From the NCBI GenBank assembly GCA_025266875.1, contig JALLLT010000002.1, forward strand, positions 620,001-684,000: a stretch of 64,000 nt of DNA. The letters run 5' to 3'. The notes beneath the pieces were generated by a model. That model saw only the letters and a list, made by a program, of their open reading frames with translations. It did not search any database and had not been told where the DNA came from. Source of the stretch: Fennellomyces sp. T-0311 (Eukaryota > Mucoromycota > Mucoromycetes > Mucorales > Lichtheimiaceae). Position 1 is the stretch's first letter; each line of letters starts with the position of its first letter. Positions 11,061 through 23,745 of the stretch are shown here, piece after piece. Made by a program: the position numbers and the translations under genes.

Positions 11061-12307
11061 AGCATCCTCACTTCAGTAAAGTATGGGCCAGGAATGGTTG
11101 ACCCATTATTTGCGTTTGCACGCAAACTGTCACTTACGAGACCTCAGTTGTAGTGTTTCAGTTCTAGAGCTACCGCGTGATGGAGCAGTGCGATTGAGGA
11201 ATTTGTTGAAGGGTCTCGATTGCGCAAATGAGTGGTTCGGTAACATTGCCATAGTTCTTGTTTTCATATCCTTCTTTTCCTCACTCGAAAAAGTTAGACG
11301 CGACATTTGGGCTCAAACGTGCCAACATAAGTTTAGGGTACACATCGCCATGGGCAACTAGCAAAACGTGTTCAGAATTTCGTAACGGCATGTTGTTTAG
11401 AGAGTGTTAATGATAGCTTCTATGTATGGGTAAGTGGGAACGAAATTGCTGGGCTAAAGGGCTCGCCAGTGACAACTACGAGCTTTCATTTAGGAAGACA
11501 GGTGTAATCATGTATGCTTTTTCCAAAAAATCCATTGTGCTCCAGATGTTCTCTCGTTGCTTAGGATTTAGTGAAAGCCTATGTACCACATTATTACCAT
11601 TGGGATACAGGACTTTTACAAGCTGGACATCACAAGCACATCAAATTTTGCAGTACCCACTGAAAAGTAATGTAAGTGATCTTATTTAATATCGCTTAAA
11701 TATGGAATAAGTATAAAAAGACATCGTTCCCAAGTAAACGTTTTCCAGCGCTGCTAACTCCATCTTATAATAGTGCCATCGAATTTACCTTGAATTTCTC
11801 GACGAAACATACGAATACAGTAGGGTGATTCTGTCGATGGATCAGTTTTAAATATCGGATACATACATACGTTTCAGCCAACTTTTTTTTTACGTAAGAT
11901 GTGCCAAAGACTATAATATACATTGTCTAATATCCCCTGCTATATCGCCTCAAAGTATTTAATTCCGTTGCAGACGTTCAAATATGACGCATAGCGCGTA
12001 CATATGTTTCAGGACCTGGGCGGTATAGCATTCCATCAAACTTACTTTTGGATACGTATGGCGGATAGCTTTGTACGCAATCGATAAATAAACGAGTCGA
12101 GCAACGTATAAGACACGGTCTTATCCGCCACATACATATGCTACTGTGTCAGTGGCATTCATTGATTGAGCGGATCGAAAAATACCTTTCATACGCAATA
12201 GCAAAACTACATAATGTGCAAAGGTAATACTCCAAAGAATGTTACATACAATGGATAAGATTTATGAATAATAGTACAATACATGAACATGCCCGATAAT
12301 ACATCAC
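11061..12307. other. Intergenic stretch, no gene supported
   Basis: This region may include traces of the 5' part of the F-box-like pseudogene (a minus-strand frame near 11160-11200 reads ALLHHAVALEL). Beyond that only short random-looking frames are present. The right end is the 3' flank of the Zn2Cys6 gene. Confidence 0.45.
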
Positions 12308-14582
12308 TTAATTACAATATTCACCCAAAACAGACTCAATTAAAGATTCCAATTGAACATCACCCTGCTGATCCGAGATATGGATCTGCTCGACATCATT
12401 GACCACTCCGATCAAATCTGTTTCGGCAGGAGTTACTGCCGCTGGAGACATGCTCGACGATCCTGATGTGGTATGCGTCGCCGATCCTGACGGTGGTGCA
12501 GGGTACTGTTGGAAGAACTCGGACAACTTTTTGTCAATAATAATCATCGAAGTCCAAGTTTGCCAACGATGATTGTTGCTAAGCGTCTGAATGCTTTCCA
12601 AACAGTACCACGATTGATTATCCCAAGGATCGCGACGGTACTTGAGCATAAGGATCTTGGCGCTTGTTTCGAGTGAGGATGCAATAACACCATGTGGTAA
12701 CCACTCTGGTTTGTGGCTAAAGTTTGCCGGATCAGCGAGAAAGTCAGTTGTCATGGTTACCAATTGAATTGCCATGGGAACGACAAGATGCATGCGTATG
12801 ACAACTTCGATATCGTTCAAATCAATCTCGGTTTCCATATCCACGTTGGTGGTTGGAATCATCACTGGAATCCTTCCAAGACGATGTCCCCCCGAAGTGG
12901 GTCGGCTTTCGTATATGCCGTCGGGTCTGGCTGTCAACACGAACAATTTCAGGAACGAAAAGTGGATCCTGTACATGATGTAGGTTGCCTCGATTGTGTA
13001 TTGCTGTTGATAGCTCCATTGCTCTCGGTTTTGTTGGATGAAGGTTCCGAATGCGTGGAGAATGTCGTTGAGCGCATCTTCGACGTCGACATGGTTGAGT
13101 TGAAGTAGTGCAGTGGAGGTTGATGAATCGGATGTTGGGATTGTGCAAGGTCGTCGACGGAAAAAGTTGGCCTTGGCTTCCGGAAAGAACATGAACAGTT
13201 TGCCACTGAAGCGGGAAATGACGGACGCACTGTAAAAGCTTTCGATCAAGTACGGGTATGATTTGAACAATCGATGATTGTGGTTCTCCTTGTCGAATTG
13301 ATACGAAGTGGAGGCGTCGATGTTTGGCGGGGGAAAGCCTTGGCTGAATCGACTAAGCACTTCTCGAGGGATGTGATCCACTGTTACACAAGAGCAAATT
13401 AATAAAAAAAGAATGCGGGGGGGGGGGTTTACGTGCGGAGAACTTACTCTCAATACAGCCCCGCACTGTACAGTTAAACGCTGACCAGAAAGTCATCAAA
13501 CATGACTCTTCCTCCACTTCGGTCATTGTCCGTTTGGACAAGTCAAAAAGCCCGATCCTGGTGGCCATCATGTGGCCCAGGGCAAACAGAGACATGCCTC
13601 GTTTGGAATAACCAAAGGTGACTTCGAACAAGGCGAGCAGTATCAGCGCTTGATACTTGCTCAAGCTCGCTTCGGCGGTAGATTTGTTAAGAATGACATA
13701 TGCGTAGTTGATAAATGTGTTGCGTTGGCCTCGACATGTGCTTGTCTCCCATAAGGCGACGGGTTTGCCATCCAAGAGTTGAGAAATGTGTGCGGTGGTG
13801 CCGTAGATGACGGTCATCAGGAGAGGGTCGGCCGAGTCGGTCCAGTAGCTTTGTAGAATGATGGTCTTGTTGAACATGAGTGAGTAAGGATGGATACAGA
13901 AAAAGATTTCAATGAGCCGCGTGGCTTGCTGTGGCGGGAGCGAGTTGAGCGGGTTGACAGTGGTTTTGAGCGAGTCGTCAAAGAAGTCCTTGCTTTGATC
14001 CAACTGCAGACTGTACTTTGTAAATTCTGGTTCGATATAGTTATCGAGCGGTAAACGGCTAAACCTTCGGAGGACAATGTTTACCACGTCGGCAGTCATC
14101 CACGTGAAGTACTGCAACATATCGTACATCTTGACGTTGTTCACCAGCTTGGCCAACTCGCCTGCCATGGTTGCTGACTCAGCGATCTCGGCGGACGCAG
14201 CATTATCAGGTCCAAAGAACGAATTATAGATCTCGTTGACATAGTAATTCAGGCCCACCTCCTTGCCTCCAAACATGAACGATTCGGTGTTGGTCTGTTT
14301 GGTGTACGAAACGTGCTCAAAGATAAACTCCTTGCACTGCGACGACGAGCCAAGATTACTGATCGGCCCTTCGTTTCGATTCAAAACCAATTTGTTGACA
14401 ACGGCATTCTTAGGCGGTCGACCCACGGGCGCTGGCTTGGCATATTGACATTCGGTGTCCTTTGCTTGGCATCGTTGACATGGTTTGTTGCCGTCGCATT
14501 TGACTTTTTTTAAACGACAGGGCAGACAGCTCACTTTGCGTTTGGGGTTGGTGGAGGATTGCTGCTCTTTACGTTTCCCCAT
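12308..14582 (-). CDS. Zn(II)2Cys6 transcription factor
   Basis: Two exons, 14582-13448 and 13380-12308, with a 67-bp intron, give 735 residues. Residues about 19-46 form a binuclear zinc cluster of the form CX2CX6CX5CX2CX6C (CLPCRLKKVKC followed by CQRCQAKDTEC), preceded by a basic N-terminus (MGKRKEQQ...KRK). The middle of the protein has the helical character of the fungal-specific transcription factor domain (for example ALILLALFEVTFGYSKRG and ALGHMMATRIGLFDL). The C-terminus is Ser/Thr/Pro-rich and acidic. It is a nuclear DNA-binding regulator; targets cannot be predicted. The gene is divergent from PNS1 with 271 bp between start codons, so the two may share a control region. The intron holds a run of about eleven G on the plus strand (13417-13427). 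Confidence 0.9.
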
Positions 14583-14853
14583 TGAAAACAGAAAAAGAGT
14601 TCAAGAGAGCACGGGAAGGAAAGGTGCTTACTGCTGAGCAAAGAAGCGTCACTGGATCGAAGGTGTTGGAACGAATCATTAATGCGCCACAACTACCGGG
14701 TCTTTGGTCATCAAAATTATGGCAGTAGGGCCTGTTTCACAGCACTTGCAGCAGCCAATCAAGAAATACCCGCCGTGCCCCGCGCGACATTTTTTTAGGC
14801 CTGTCGGATCATCGGCATTGCATGTCATCCCTTTCCTTCCTGTTCTTTTTGCC
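14583..14853. promoter_or_regulatory. Shared divergent promoter region
   Basis: Only 271 bp separate the start codons of the Zn2Cys6 regulator (minus) and the PNS1 transporter (plus). Core promoters and 5' UTRs of both genes must fit here or overlap. No TATA box or known operator was recognised with confidence. Confidence 0.5.
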
Positions 14854-16754
14854 ATGCAAAATCCATACGCAAAGGAAGGCGGCCAGTCAAACTACTACCC
14901 ACCGCCTCCGCAGCCAGGCTACCCCACTCCACCCGCCTACTCGAACGCAAACTACGCCACGCCTCCTCCTCCCAACCCGGACTCGTATCAGCAACCGCCC
15001 TATCACGGCGAACAGAGCGAAAAGGCGATTCGTCCTGCCAGCGGATGGCGCGACGTGTGGGCGCTCATTCTCTGGCTACTCAACCTGGGCGCATTCATAG
15101 GCGTATCGGTGTTGGCGTTGCGCACATACCGATCAAACCAATCAACGTTCGGTAGCGTACCGTCGCAAACACAGTACTCTGGCGCGGTGTTTGGCACTGG
15201 AGCATTCCAAATCTTTGGCCTAAGTGCTGTGGTTGGCTTTGGTTTAAGCTTCCTGTACTTTCTGCTAGCCAATGCGTAAGTGCTCTTGTTTGTTGTGTTT
15301 ACTTTTTTTGCCGCTTAACCGTTTTGGCGACGAGAAAAGGTTTCCGCGGTTTATGATCATCGCAACGTTCATTGGCAGCATCATTGTCTACTTTGGAGTA
15401 ACGATCTACTACTTTACCCAGCACTACTGGTCTGCGGCCATCGTGTTTTTGATCTTTTCATGCCTGTACTTGGCCGCGTTCTGGTGGTGGAGAAGTCGTA
15501 TACCCTTTGCGACAGGTAAAGTTCGCATGAAAGTCCGCCCTTGCAGTTCTGACTTGCATGAAAAATAGTGATGCTGGAGACCATTTGTTCCATCACACGG
15601 AAACATCCTAGCTCGATTGTGGCCGGCCTAGTTTCACTCATCATCCAGACCGCCTTTAGCATCTGGTTCTCCCTGGTGGTCGTCGGTGCCTACCAAACAT
15701 GGTTTAGCACCACCAGCAACAATGCACGCTTGAATCTTGCCATGGTATTTCTCGTGTTTTCCTACTACTGGACTTCTCAGGTTAGTACTGTCTGTAGAGA
15801 AGCGGGAGAGGCGCTTTCCTAATGGCCATTATTTTTAGGTGATTTCATACGTCACGCACGTTACCCTGGCCGGGCTTTATGCCACCGTCTATTACCTCAA
15901 TGATACCGTTCGCCATCCTATTTTGGGCAGTTTGCGACGTGCACTGACAACCAGTTTCGGATCAATCTGTTTTGGTAGCTTGTTGATTGCCATTGTGAAT
16001 ATGGTGCGCTACTTTTTGCAGATCCTCCAAAACAACACAGACAACCCTATTTTAAGTTTCCTGGTCTGCATTGTGCAATGCATCGTCGGGTGTTTCCAAG
16101 GAATTTTCGTGCGTATTTAATGATGGCATATCCGTGTATCCAGCTAACTTGCAGAACTAGGAATGGTTCACGTATTATGCCTTCAGCGGCGTGGCCATCT
16201 TTGGCGAGGCCTTCATTCCTTCTGCACGTCGAACTTGGAACTTGATGAAGGATCGCGGTATCGATGCCATGATCAACGATTCCTTGATTGGGAATGTGCT
16301 GTTTATGGGTAACACAACTTCATTTTTTTCTGCAGGGATTGCTTTCTGATCGATTTCCATAGGTGGTTTGCTCGTCGGTGTGCTTTCCTCGTTGCTGGGC
16401 TTTATCTATCTGCAAGCCGCACAACCAACCTTCAACCAGAATGGTGGCATGACTCCCGTGGTTGTCATGGTATGTTTCTTGATCGGCTCTTCCATGTTCT
16501 CTAGCATTGCCACGGTGATATCCAGTGGAGTCGCCACCACCTTTGTTTGCTTGGCGGAAGATCCTGATGCTTTGCGAAGGTAATGCCTTTATTCTGACTC
16601 TTTTGACTGCGCTTACTGATCCGTTTTACCGCATGCACAGAACAAAACCTGCACTTTTCGAAAAGGTAATAGGGTATGGCATGTGGATTCCATGGAAACT
16701 AACCGGACTACTTAGATCCGCGAAACCTATCCGCGCGTGGTGCAAGGTGTTTGA
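14854..16754 (+). CDS. PNS1: PNS1 / choline-transporter-like (SLC44) membrane protein
   Basis: Eight exons give 502 residues: 14854-15275, 15340-15515, 15569-15780, 15839-16108, 16161-16308, 16363-16579, 16641-16665 and 16716-16754; all joins keep frame. The N-terminus is cytosolic-looking and rich in Pro, Tyr and Gln. About ten hydrophobic segments follow, from VWALILWLLNLGAFIGVSVL onward, and the SLC44 signature DRGIDAMINDSLIGNVLF lies before the last ones. SLC44 proteins are plasma-membrane or organelle transporters, with choline shown for some animal members; yeast Pns1 has no proven substrate. An in-frame ATG at 14704 would add 50 residues; the later start begins with the conserved soluble region. 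Two exons are very short (25 and 39 bp). It lies head-to-head with the Zn2Cys6 gene. Confidence 0.9.
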
Positions 16755-16823
16755 GTGTAATTATGTACTCTACTGCTATTAACTGTATTCCTCCTTTTGG
16801 GTATTCTCTCTGATAATGACTTT

Positions 16824-16834
16824 TATATATAAAA
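16824..16834 (+). promoter_or_regulatory. Possible TATA box of SLU7
   Basis: TATATATAAAA lies 110-120 bp upstream of the SLU7 start codon in the 190-bp gap after PNS1. Position and sequence fit a TATA element but nothing else supports it. Confidence 0.35.
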
Positions 16835-16944
16835 ACTACACTCTACCTAAGCTTGAAATCGAACGAATCAGAATTTTATGGCACCAGAGCAAGGACTCCG
16901 CGAGCCTGCTCTGACTTTCTCCTTTCCCAGTTAAAGAAATCACA

Positions 16945-18458
16945 ATGTCTGGATTAATGCAATCGAATCGACTTTCCAAAGAAGAATATCGCAAACAAAA
17001 AGATCTGGATGCAGCTCGTAAAGCTGGTACTGCACCAGCAGAGATCGATGATGAAGGCAACGAAATCAATCCACATACCCCACAGTTTATGTTAAAGGCG
17101 CCATGGTACGTCGACACTGGCAAAGTATCCTTAAAGCATCAACGTGCGCCCGAAAAGCGAAAAGGCAGCAAATTTGATGCAGACGACAATTTCTGGTATG
17201 CTCGAGGTCAACGAGCAGTAAGTTCTTGCAAAAACTACAACAATCTAGACTAAAGTGCTGAATTGTTGTTGTTGTTATGTTTTTTTTGTAAATAGGGACC
17301 AGCAGCTACAAAATATCGAAAAGGTGCTTGCGAGAATTGCGGCGCAATGTCTCACAAAACCAGAGATTGTGTTGAACGACCACGTAAAAAGGGAGCGAAA
17401 TGGAGTGGACAAAACATTCAAGCCGACGAGATTATTCAGAACCCGGATCTGGATTGGGACGAGAAACGGGATCGTTGGAACGGCTATGATCCAAGAGAGC
17501 ACGACAAGGTTATTGAAGAATATGAAAAGGTGGAGGAGGCACGACGAGCCAACAAGGCCACTGAATTGGATAAACAAGGTCCCACCACAACGTCAGAAGC
17601 CAAAAAGATTGCTCGCATGTCAGACGATGAGGAGGATGATGAAGAAAAGTACGCCGATCAAGCCGATATGCCTGGTCAGCACGTCAACACAAAGACAAGA
17701 ACCACGATTCGCAACTTGAGGTAAAGCCTTTCTTTAGGGTGGATCCAACGATTGGTATACTGAACGATCCAATGCAGAATCCGCGAAGATACCGCCAAAT
17801 ATCTACTGAATCTGGATACCGAATCCGCTTACTATGATCCAAAGACACGTTCCATGCGTGAGAATCCTCTCAAAGACAAACCGGCCGATGACGCTCCGTT
17901 CGCAGGCGACAACTTTGTGCGATACACCGGCGACACACCCAACATGGCCAAGGTGCAGCTGTTTGCGTGGCAAGCGGCGGATCGTGGCAGCGAAGTTCAT
18001 TTGCAGGCCAATCCAACGCAGGTAGCCATTCTGCACAAAGAGTACGAGTCGAAGAAGGACAAGGTGCGCGATTCCACGCAAAAGAACATTCTGGCCAAGT
18101 ATGGCGGCGAGGAGCACTTGGAGGCGCCTCCCAAAGAGCTGTTGCTGGCTCAAACCGAAAACTATGTCGAGTACTCTCGCACGGGCCGAGTCATCAAGGG
18201 CCAAGAGCGTGCAAAGGCACGGTCAAAGTACGAGGAGGATGGTACGTTGTGTTTCCACGGTCTCTTCTGCTGTCAAACTAACTTTACACAGTGTTCACCA
18301 ACAACCACACTTCCGTTTGGGGATCCTATTGGCTGGACGGCAAGTGGGGTTATCGCTGCTGCCGGTCGTTTGTGTACAATTCTTACTGCACAGGTGCGTC
18401 AGGCATCGAGGCACAAAAGGCGTCAGAACAGTATTCGCAAGGCAGAGTAGCAGCGTAG
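16945..18458 (+). CDS. SLU7: Pre-mRNA splicing factor SLU7
   Basis: Four exons, 16945-17217, 17296-17720, 17778-18241 and 18292-18458, give 442 residues in frame. The protein begins [18 protein letters not shown] and has the conserved [14 protein letters not shown] block. A CCHC zinc knuckle ([14 protein letters not shown], about residues 100-113) follows, then [10 protein letters not shown] and the C-terminal [16 protein letters not shown] region. SLU7 acts in the second catalytic step of splicing, helping choose the 3' splice site with PRP18. Between these lie an acidic DDEEDDEE stretch and a Lys-rich region. Length and domain order agree with the family. ABP1 starts 120 bp downstream on the same strand. 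Confidence 0.95.
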
Positions 18459-18578
18459 ATGGCCAAATAAAACTGGAGCCAAGCTAAAGCCGTTCCTTGG
18501 CATAATCACTCTCCGCCCTGTAATGTGCTGTGTAGCCGACTTGCTTTCTCTCCTCTTCTATATATAACTACTGAAACA

Positions 18579-20850
18579 ATGAGTTTGCATGTAAACTTTT
18601 CCACCCATGGCCAAGATCTGAAGAACGCCTACACCGCCGTTATCAGCGACAGCGATCCAACCGACTGGCTGATATATTCCTATGACAAGGGCACGAATGA
18701 CCTTCGCGTACAGGGCACTGGCGGTACTACAACTTTAGCTTGGCCGTAAAGCATCTCGTAAACTCATCCATAAAAACCGCTTCTTAGATGGTGGTCTTGA
18801 AGAACTCAACGATGAGTTTAGCGATGGCAAGATTCAGTTCGCCTTTGCTCGAGTTATTGACCCCAACACCGAGTTACCAAAGTTCGTCTTCATCGCCTGG
18901 GTATATATCTCTATAGTTTCCCTCTCTTTACCTGCAAACTTTGTAACCAACGTCCCTTAGTGCGGCAGCGGTGTGCCAGAGACGCGTAAAGGCTTCTTCA
19001 ACTCTCATTTGATTGAAGTTTCCAACTTTTTCAAGGTATAAAAAAGACGCACAGTCCATGGTTACAGCCACGGCTAATAGACATATCACCTTGCTAGAGC
19101 TTCCATGTCCAAATCAATGCGCGTGACGAGGTAAGTGGGGAATGCGACTAGAAATAGACACACAGGCTGACATGAAACGATGGATAGGCGGATGTTGAGC
19201 CCGAACTGATTATGAAGCGCGTCTCGGAGTCGTCTGGTGCCAAATATAGTGTGCATAAAGAGCAGCGACGAGCGCAACCTGCCGTCACCCCTGTGGGTTC
19301 CGTGTACAAAAAGACCGAAGTTCCTGACATTGCAGCAATGCAACGTGCATCCATGAAGAAGGAAGGTCCACCTGCTCCCGTGGTAAACATCGCAACAATG
19401 GTATCCCTTGTGTGTTTTTTTTCTTTTTAGCTAAGAGAAGCATATTAGGGCACCAACTACAAGCCAGTACAAACAGCACCTAAGCCATTGGCTAGTCGAT
19501 GGAACGCTGCTACGCAACAACAAGACTCGGGAGCAGCAGCTGTACGTGCTGAGCGTGAAAGAGCCGAACGGGAAGTTCGCGAACGGGAAGAACAAAAGGC
19601 ACGCGAGCAGCTTGAGAGAAACAGAGATGCAGAGGAGCAAGAGCGTCAACAGCTGGCTCAAGAAGAAGAGGCTCGAAGCAGAGCTGCTGAGGAGTCTGCA
19701 CGACGCGAAAGAGAAGCTGCTGCTCAACGTCAGCGTGAAGAAGCCGAACGTCGTCAAGAAGAAGAACGATTGCGTTATGAGCAACAACAAGCTGATGCGG
19801 CTCGCGAAGCAGAGGAGGCTGAACGACTGCGGGCAGAACAGCAGAGAGCTGAGCAACAACGAGCAGAACAACAGCGAATTGAGCAACAGAGATTGGAGCA
19901 ACAACGATTGGAACAGGAGAGACAGCAGAGAGAAGAGGAGGAGGCTCGTCGCTTGGAGCAGGAGAGATTACAGGTAAATTATATTTTTCTTTGGCAATGG
20001 ACATTTATGCTAATAGTCCAATGTAGCAAGAAGCTGAAGCAGCTGAAGCAGCACGTCAGCGAGAACAAGAGGCTGCTCTCCAGAATCAATTGGATGAGGT
20101 AAGGATGTTTTTTTTTTTTGGTTTGGGAAAGTGTATTAAAGAATGGTTAAAAAGACTGCAGACCGTGCTGTGCATTCTGCGACCCATGCTGCTGGCGCTG
20201 CTGTTGATAAAGCTCAAGGAGCACAGGGCACCTCAGCCGTTGTATTGTTCACCTATTCTGCCGGCGAGGCCAATGAAATGACGCTTGTTGAAGGTGAAGT
20301 TATTGTACAGATCGATCAAGTAGATGAAGGCTGGTGGTTCGGTGTCAGTGAGGATGGCAAAAAGCAAGGCCTTTTCCCTGGTAAGTTAAGATGTTCTACC
20401 AATAAGCACATGATTCTAACACAATGCTTTTATGTAGCAAACTATGTGCAGCTTTTGGAAGAGGAGCAACAGGTAAATTAGAAGAAAGAAAGGCATTGGG
20501 TTTTCGTAACGTTTTGCTAATGAAGAAAATATAGCCTGCAGCACAGCAACCCACAGCAGCAGCAGCAACACCAGCTCCCGCAGCTGCTCGATCGCCTTCT
20601 CCGGTTAAGCAAGATCAAGGCAATTCAGCCGTGGCTCTGTACGACTACGTTGCTGGTGAAGATAATGAGATTTCCTTCAAGGAGAATCAAGTCATCACAC
20701 ATATTGAGTTCGTGAGTGAAGATTGGTGGCAAGGTGTTGGTCCTGATGGCAGGACAGTGGGTCTATTCCCTGGTAAGTATTTCTTATTTTCTTTTAATGA
20801 AACAATTGCTAAGCAAAACCATAGCCAACTACGTAGAGCTTCAACGCTAA
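18579..20850 (+). CDS. ABP1: Actin-binding protein ABP1 / drebrin-like, ADF-H plus two SH3 domains
   Basis: Eleven exons give about 560 residues: 18579-18723, 18788-18900, 18961-19035, 19098-19130, 19188-19382, 19449-19973, 20027-20098, 20155-20380, 20438-20472, 20535-20772 and 20825-20850. The N-terminal 140 residues form an ADF-H (cofilin-like) domain. A long Glu/Arg/Gln-rich coiled coil follows (exons 6-7), then SH3 domain 1 (VVLFTYSAGEANEMTLVEGE, WWFGV, GLFPANYV) and SH3 domain 2 at the C-terminus (ALYDYVAGEDNEISF, WWQGV, GLFPANYVEL). ABP1 binds F-actin at endocytic patches and recruits partners through its SH3 domains. Two joins are uncertain: the end of exon 5 (19382 or 19400) and the start of exon 8, which would need an AAG acceptor at 20154. 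Confidence 0.9.
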
Positions 20851-23745
20851 AGAGACATCATCCTATTTTTTCTTGTAAATCTATCCTTTCCTTATGACTT
20901 TTTTTTATCACATCAAAATCCACATCACTTGAATAAATTTGCTGTGTATGCTCCGATGTATATTTTGTTACCATCTTTGACAGGTGACACGAGTGTGGCT
21001 GAACAAGCAGGTTTTACGCACAGACATCTACAAACAATGGCAGTTTGGTAAATCGACGAGGAAGAGGGGACCGTTCCTAAGTACACTACACATAGCAAAA
21101 CGTAAGACTACCAGAACTGTTGTTATATGAATATAACTAGTGTTAGCAAGCTGGACAGTTTTCTAAAGGGCAATCAATTATGCACAGCCTTTATGGGCTT
21201 CCGTCAAAAGTGTACGCTCGAATATCCTCTCCATAATGTTAACCATGAAAGCATCAAAGGAGATTGCAAATAGACTAATAAAACTGAATAGACATAAGAT
21301 GTAGTAACTAGTCAACAAGATCGAATGGCTTGTTGTTATAGAATTCATACATTAAATGTGTCGAAGCTAGTTGTCTTTGTCATGGCAACTTCTTACGTTT
21401 ATTGACTAGGCAAAGAGAAGAGTCGCAAATAGTGAACTCTGTGTGCAGTTATGTACAACAATGGAGGTTCTATTTCTTGAAACTTATTTACTTGGTCTCC
21501 AGCAAACATTCGTTTCGTAGGTATGCTTTTACCTTGCGATAATATACCTTTATACTTTACACCTTCATTTTGTTCTTATTAGTCGTTGTGGTCTTGAAAA
21601 CTTCACTTCAGACACGGTCATGTCGGTTCGGACACTTTCGGGCACGGCTCAACAGCCTTGTCCATTTCAGTATGTCTGACGTATTACGCCGTTCCAAGCA
21701 CTAGACGACCAAGACCAACTTGACCGAACTTATAAAAAGAGCAGGGTCTCGAATAAAAGGGATCTAACAATTATTTTAAAGCGGCGCCTAATAAGCGAAA
21801 GGCATCCAGAAGAGCAACGGCATTCCGATATTAATTTCATTTAGAAGCTTCCAGCCAAAGCCGTCAGAGCGATCTTGACCATATTTGCTATCGCAAAGAA
21901 CCGTCGTAACATACTTGAAGATGATGATAGCTCCGTAAGCACTCGGATGGGCACCATTTCTCCCCACAGCAATAGAAAGAAAGATAATACGTACTCACGG
22001 TGAGCCCGTAGGCAGAACCTTGGCAAAAAAAAACAATATCCAGATTTTATCAATTGCGATGATACAGAATGACGTAAATTATTCCTTAGACCCGAGACTC
22101 CAAGATTGTCTTTTACTAATCACTTTAACGATGGCATCAGTTCTCGTTCTATTTCCAAACATATGTACCGCAAGGAAGCGATCACATCCCTATAGGGGTA
22201 GGTCCCCTAGCCTTCCACAAACAAATATAATACTTTACAGCTAATCACTTTAAAACAGCGAGTTTGGTTAAAAAGATATTCTTTAATTAGCCAAAGATCT
22301 CGTTTATGGGTCATCACATCATCGATCTGACACTTTCATCGGTAGCACGATCCGAAGACCCTGCAAAAAAGTGGCACGTTGCACCACGATAAGAAAGACA
22401 GATGTCTTGTTTACGTGGTCAGAAAGATTGATCGGATCGACAGGGTTCAATTGTCTTTGAAATCTATTTGACAAGTGTGCTATTCAACGAGTCCAAAACA
22501 AGTACAACTATCTGCTTCAGTCAACTTGATTCTACTGTACTAAACTGTACAATGAGCAATTTCCGAAAACCACCAGAGGGAAGGGGGATCATTGCTGCCT
22601 GTGCCAATTCAAGATAATCATGGGAATCTTTAACAATGGCCATGTTGATGCAGTTCCATATGCAGGTCAGTAGCACAATAACAAAACCTCGCGGATAATT
22701 TGCGTGCATCTTTTACCATGTCAATCCTAAATTGGGGTGGGCGGACCACGCCAATAATAGTGCCCATGATTGTTTATCTGCCGCTCCTTTTGCACTTTAA
22801 TAACAAGTAATGCGGGGCAAGATATTTAAAGAAAAGTCGCATTATGATTTAAAACTGGCAGATATTGCGTTATGCAAGATGCCTGCATGACGGAAGATAC
22901 AATTGAAACAAAAAAATAGAGGGATCAACGAGTACTGCAGTGGCCCGCCCTTGAATCTGATTCGGTATTGGCCGATTCCCCAACTAAAGACGGGCGTGGG
23001 AAACCGGCTCTCTGTCTAGTTAGCCAATTTGCAGGCAAAGTGTCTCGTGAAAATGCCTCAAGGCAGTGGTACCCCACGCACTACGAAGTTTAAGAATGAG
23101 TGCCGAGGCTTATGGTACAGTAAGAAGCTGACGATAAGATCATGTCACTGTTGATAATCGGCTAATAGGACAAGTTTCCAAGGGCGGCAAGCAAATCACG
23201 CAATTAGTGCGTACACTTCTTTTATGAAGCCTTTTCAAAAATAGCACATTTCCTTGCACGTTTGTTCGGATAACTGGCAGCATTATACAGTGTAATTTCA
23301 GCAGAGTACTAGATATTCACATGCGGAGAACGAGTTACTCTTTCCATTCAGTAAGGAAAAGCAACCCCATTCACACAGGCCTCAAATGCATGATGAAATG
23401 ACAAAAAATGTGTCACTTGATAAGCGGGAATGCATGAGAGTTGGCTCTAAGAATAGATAAGGAATCTGGCAAAGAATGCAATCCAGGGGTGGTTTGTTAG
23501 GGCGGATTCAAAGTGTGCAGAATGATCCCAAAACGAGGTCGATCCCAACAACAAGCTGTTTTGATTTGGTTCGTTTCAACCAATTTTTCAAACGGAGCGT
23601 AAGGTCGTTGCTTGTACCTGGCGTCTCATTTTCGATCTAATCGCCAAGAATATATAACCTTTGGGGCAAGGATACGTGACACACCCTCTCTATTTTTCTG
23701 CCTTCTCTTTCTTTTTTTGTGTGTAATACATACACTTCGGTGGGC
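20851..23745. other. Long intergenic stretch, no gene supported
   Basis: About 2.9 kb with only short frames (up to 74 codons) on either strand, none with motifs or a workable exon chain. No inverted-repeat element or LTR was found by eye. The right end is the promoter of the next gene. A non-coding RNA or heavily decayed element cannot be excluded. Confidence 0.45.

Noticed and set aside
12822..13230. Alternative frames over the Zn2Cys6 gene
   Set aside because: Shadows of the second exon; the chosen exon chain gives a continuous 735-residue product with a zinc cluster.
19431..20004. Leu/Ser-rich minus-strand frames over ABP1
   Set aside because: Antisense of the Glu/Arg/Gln coiled coil, not membrane proteins.
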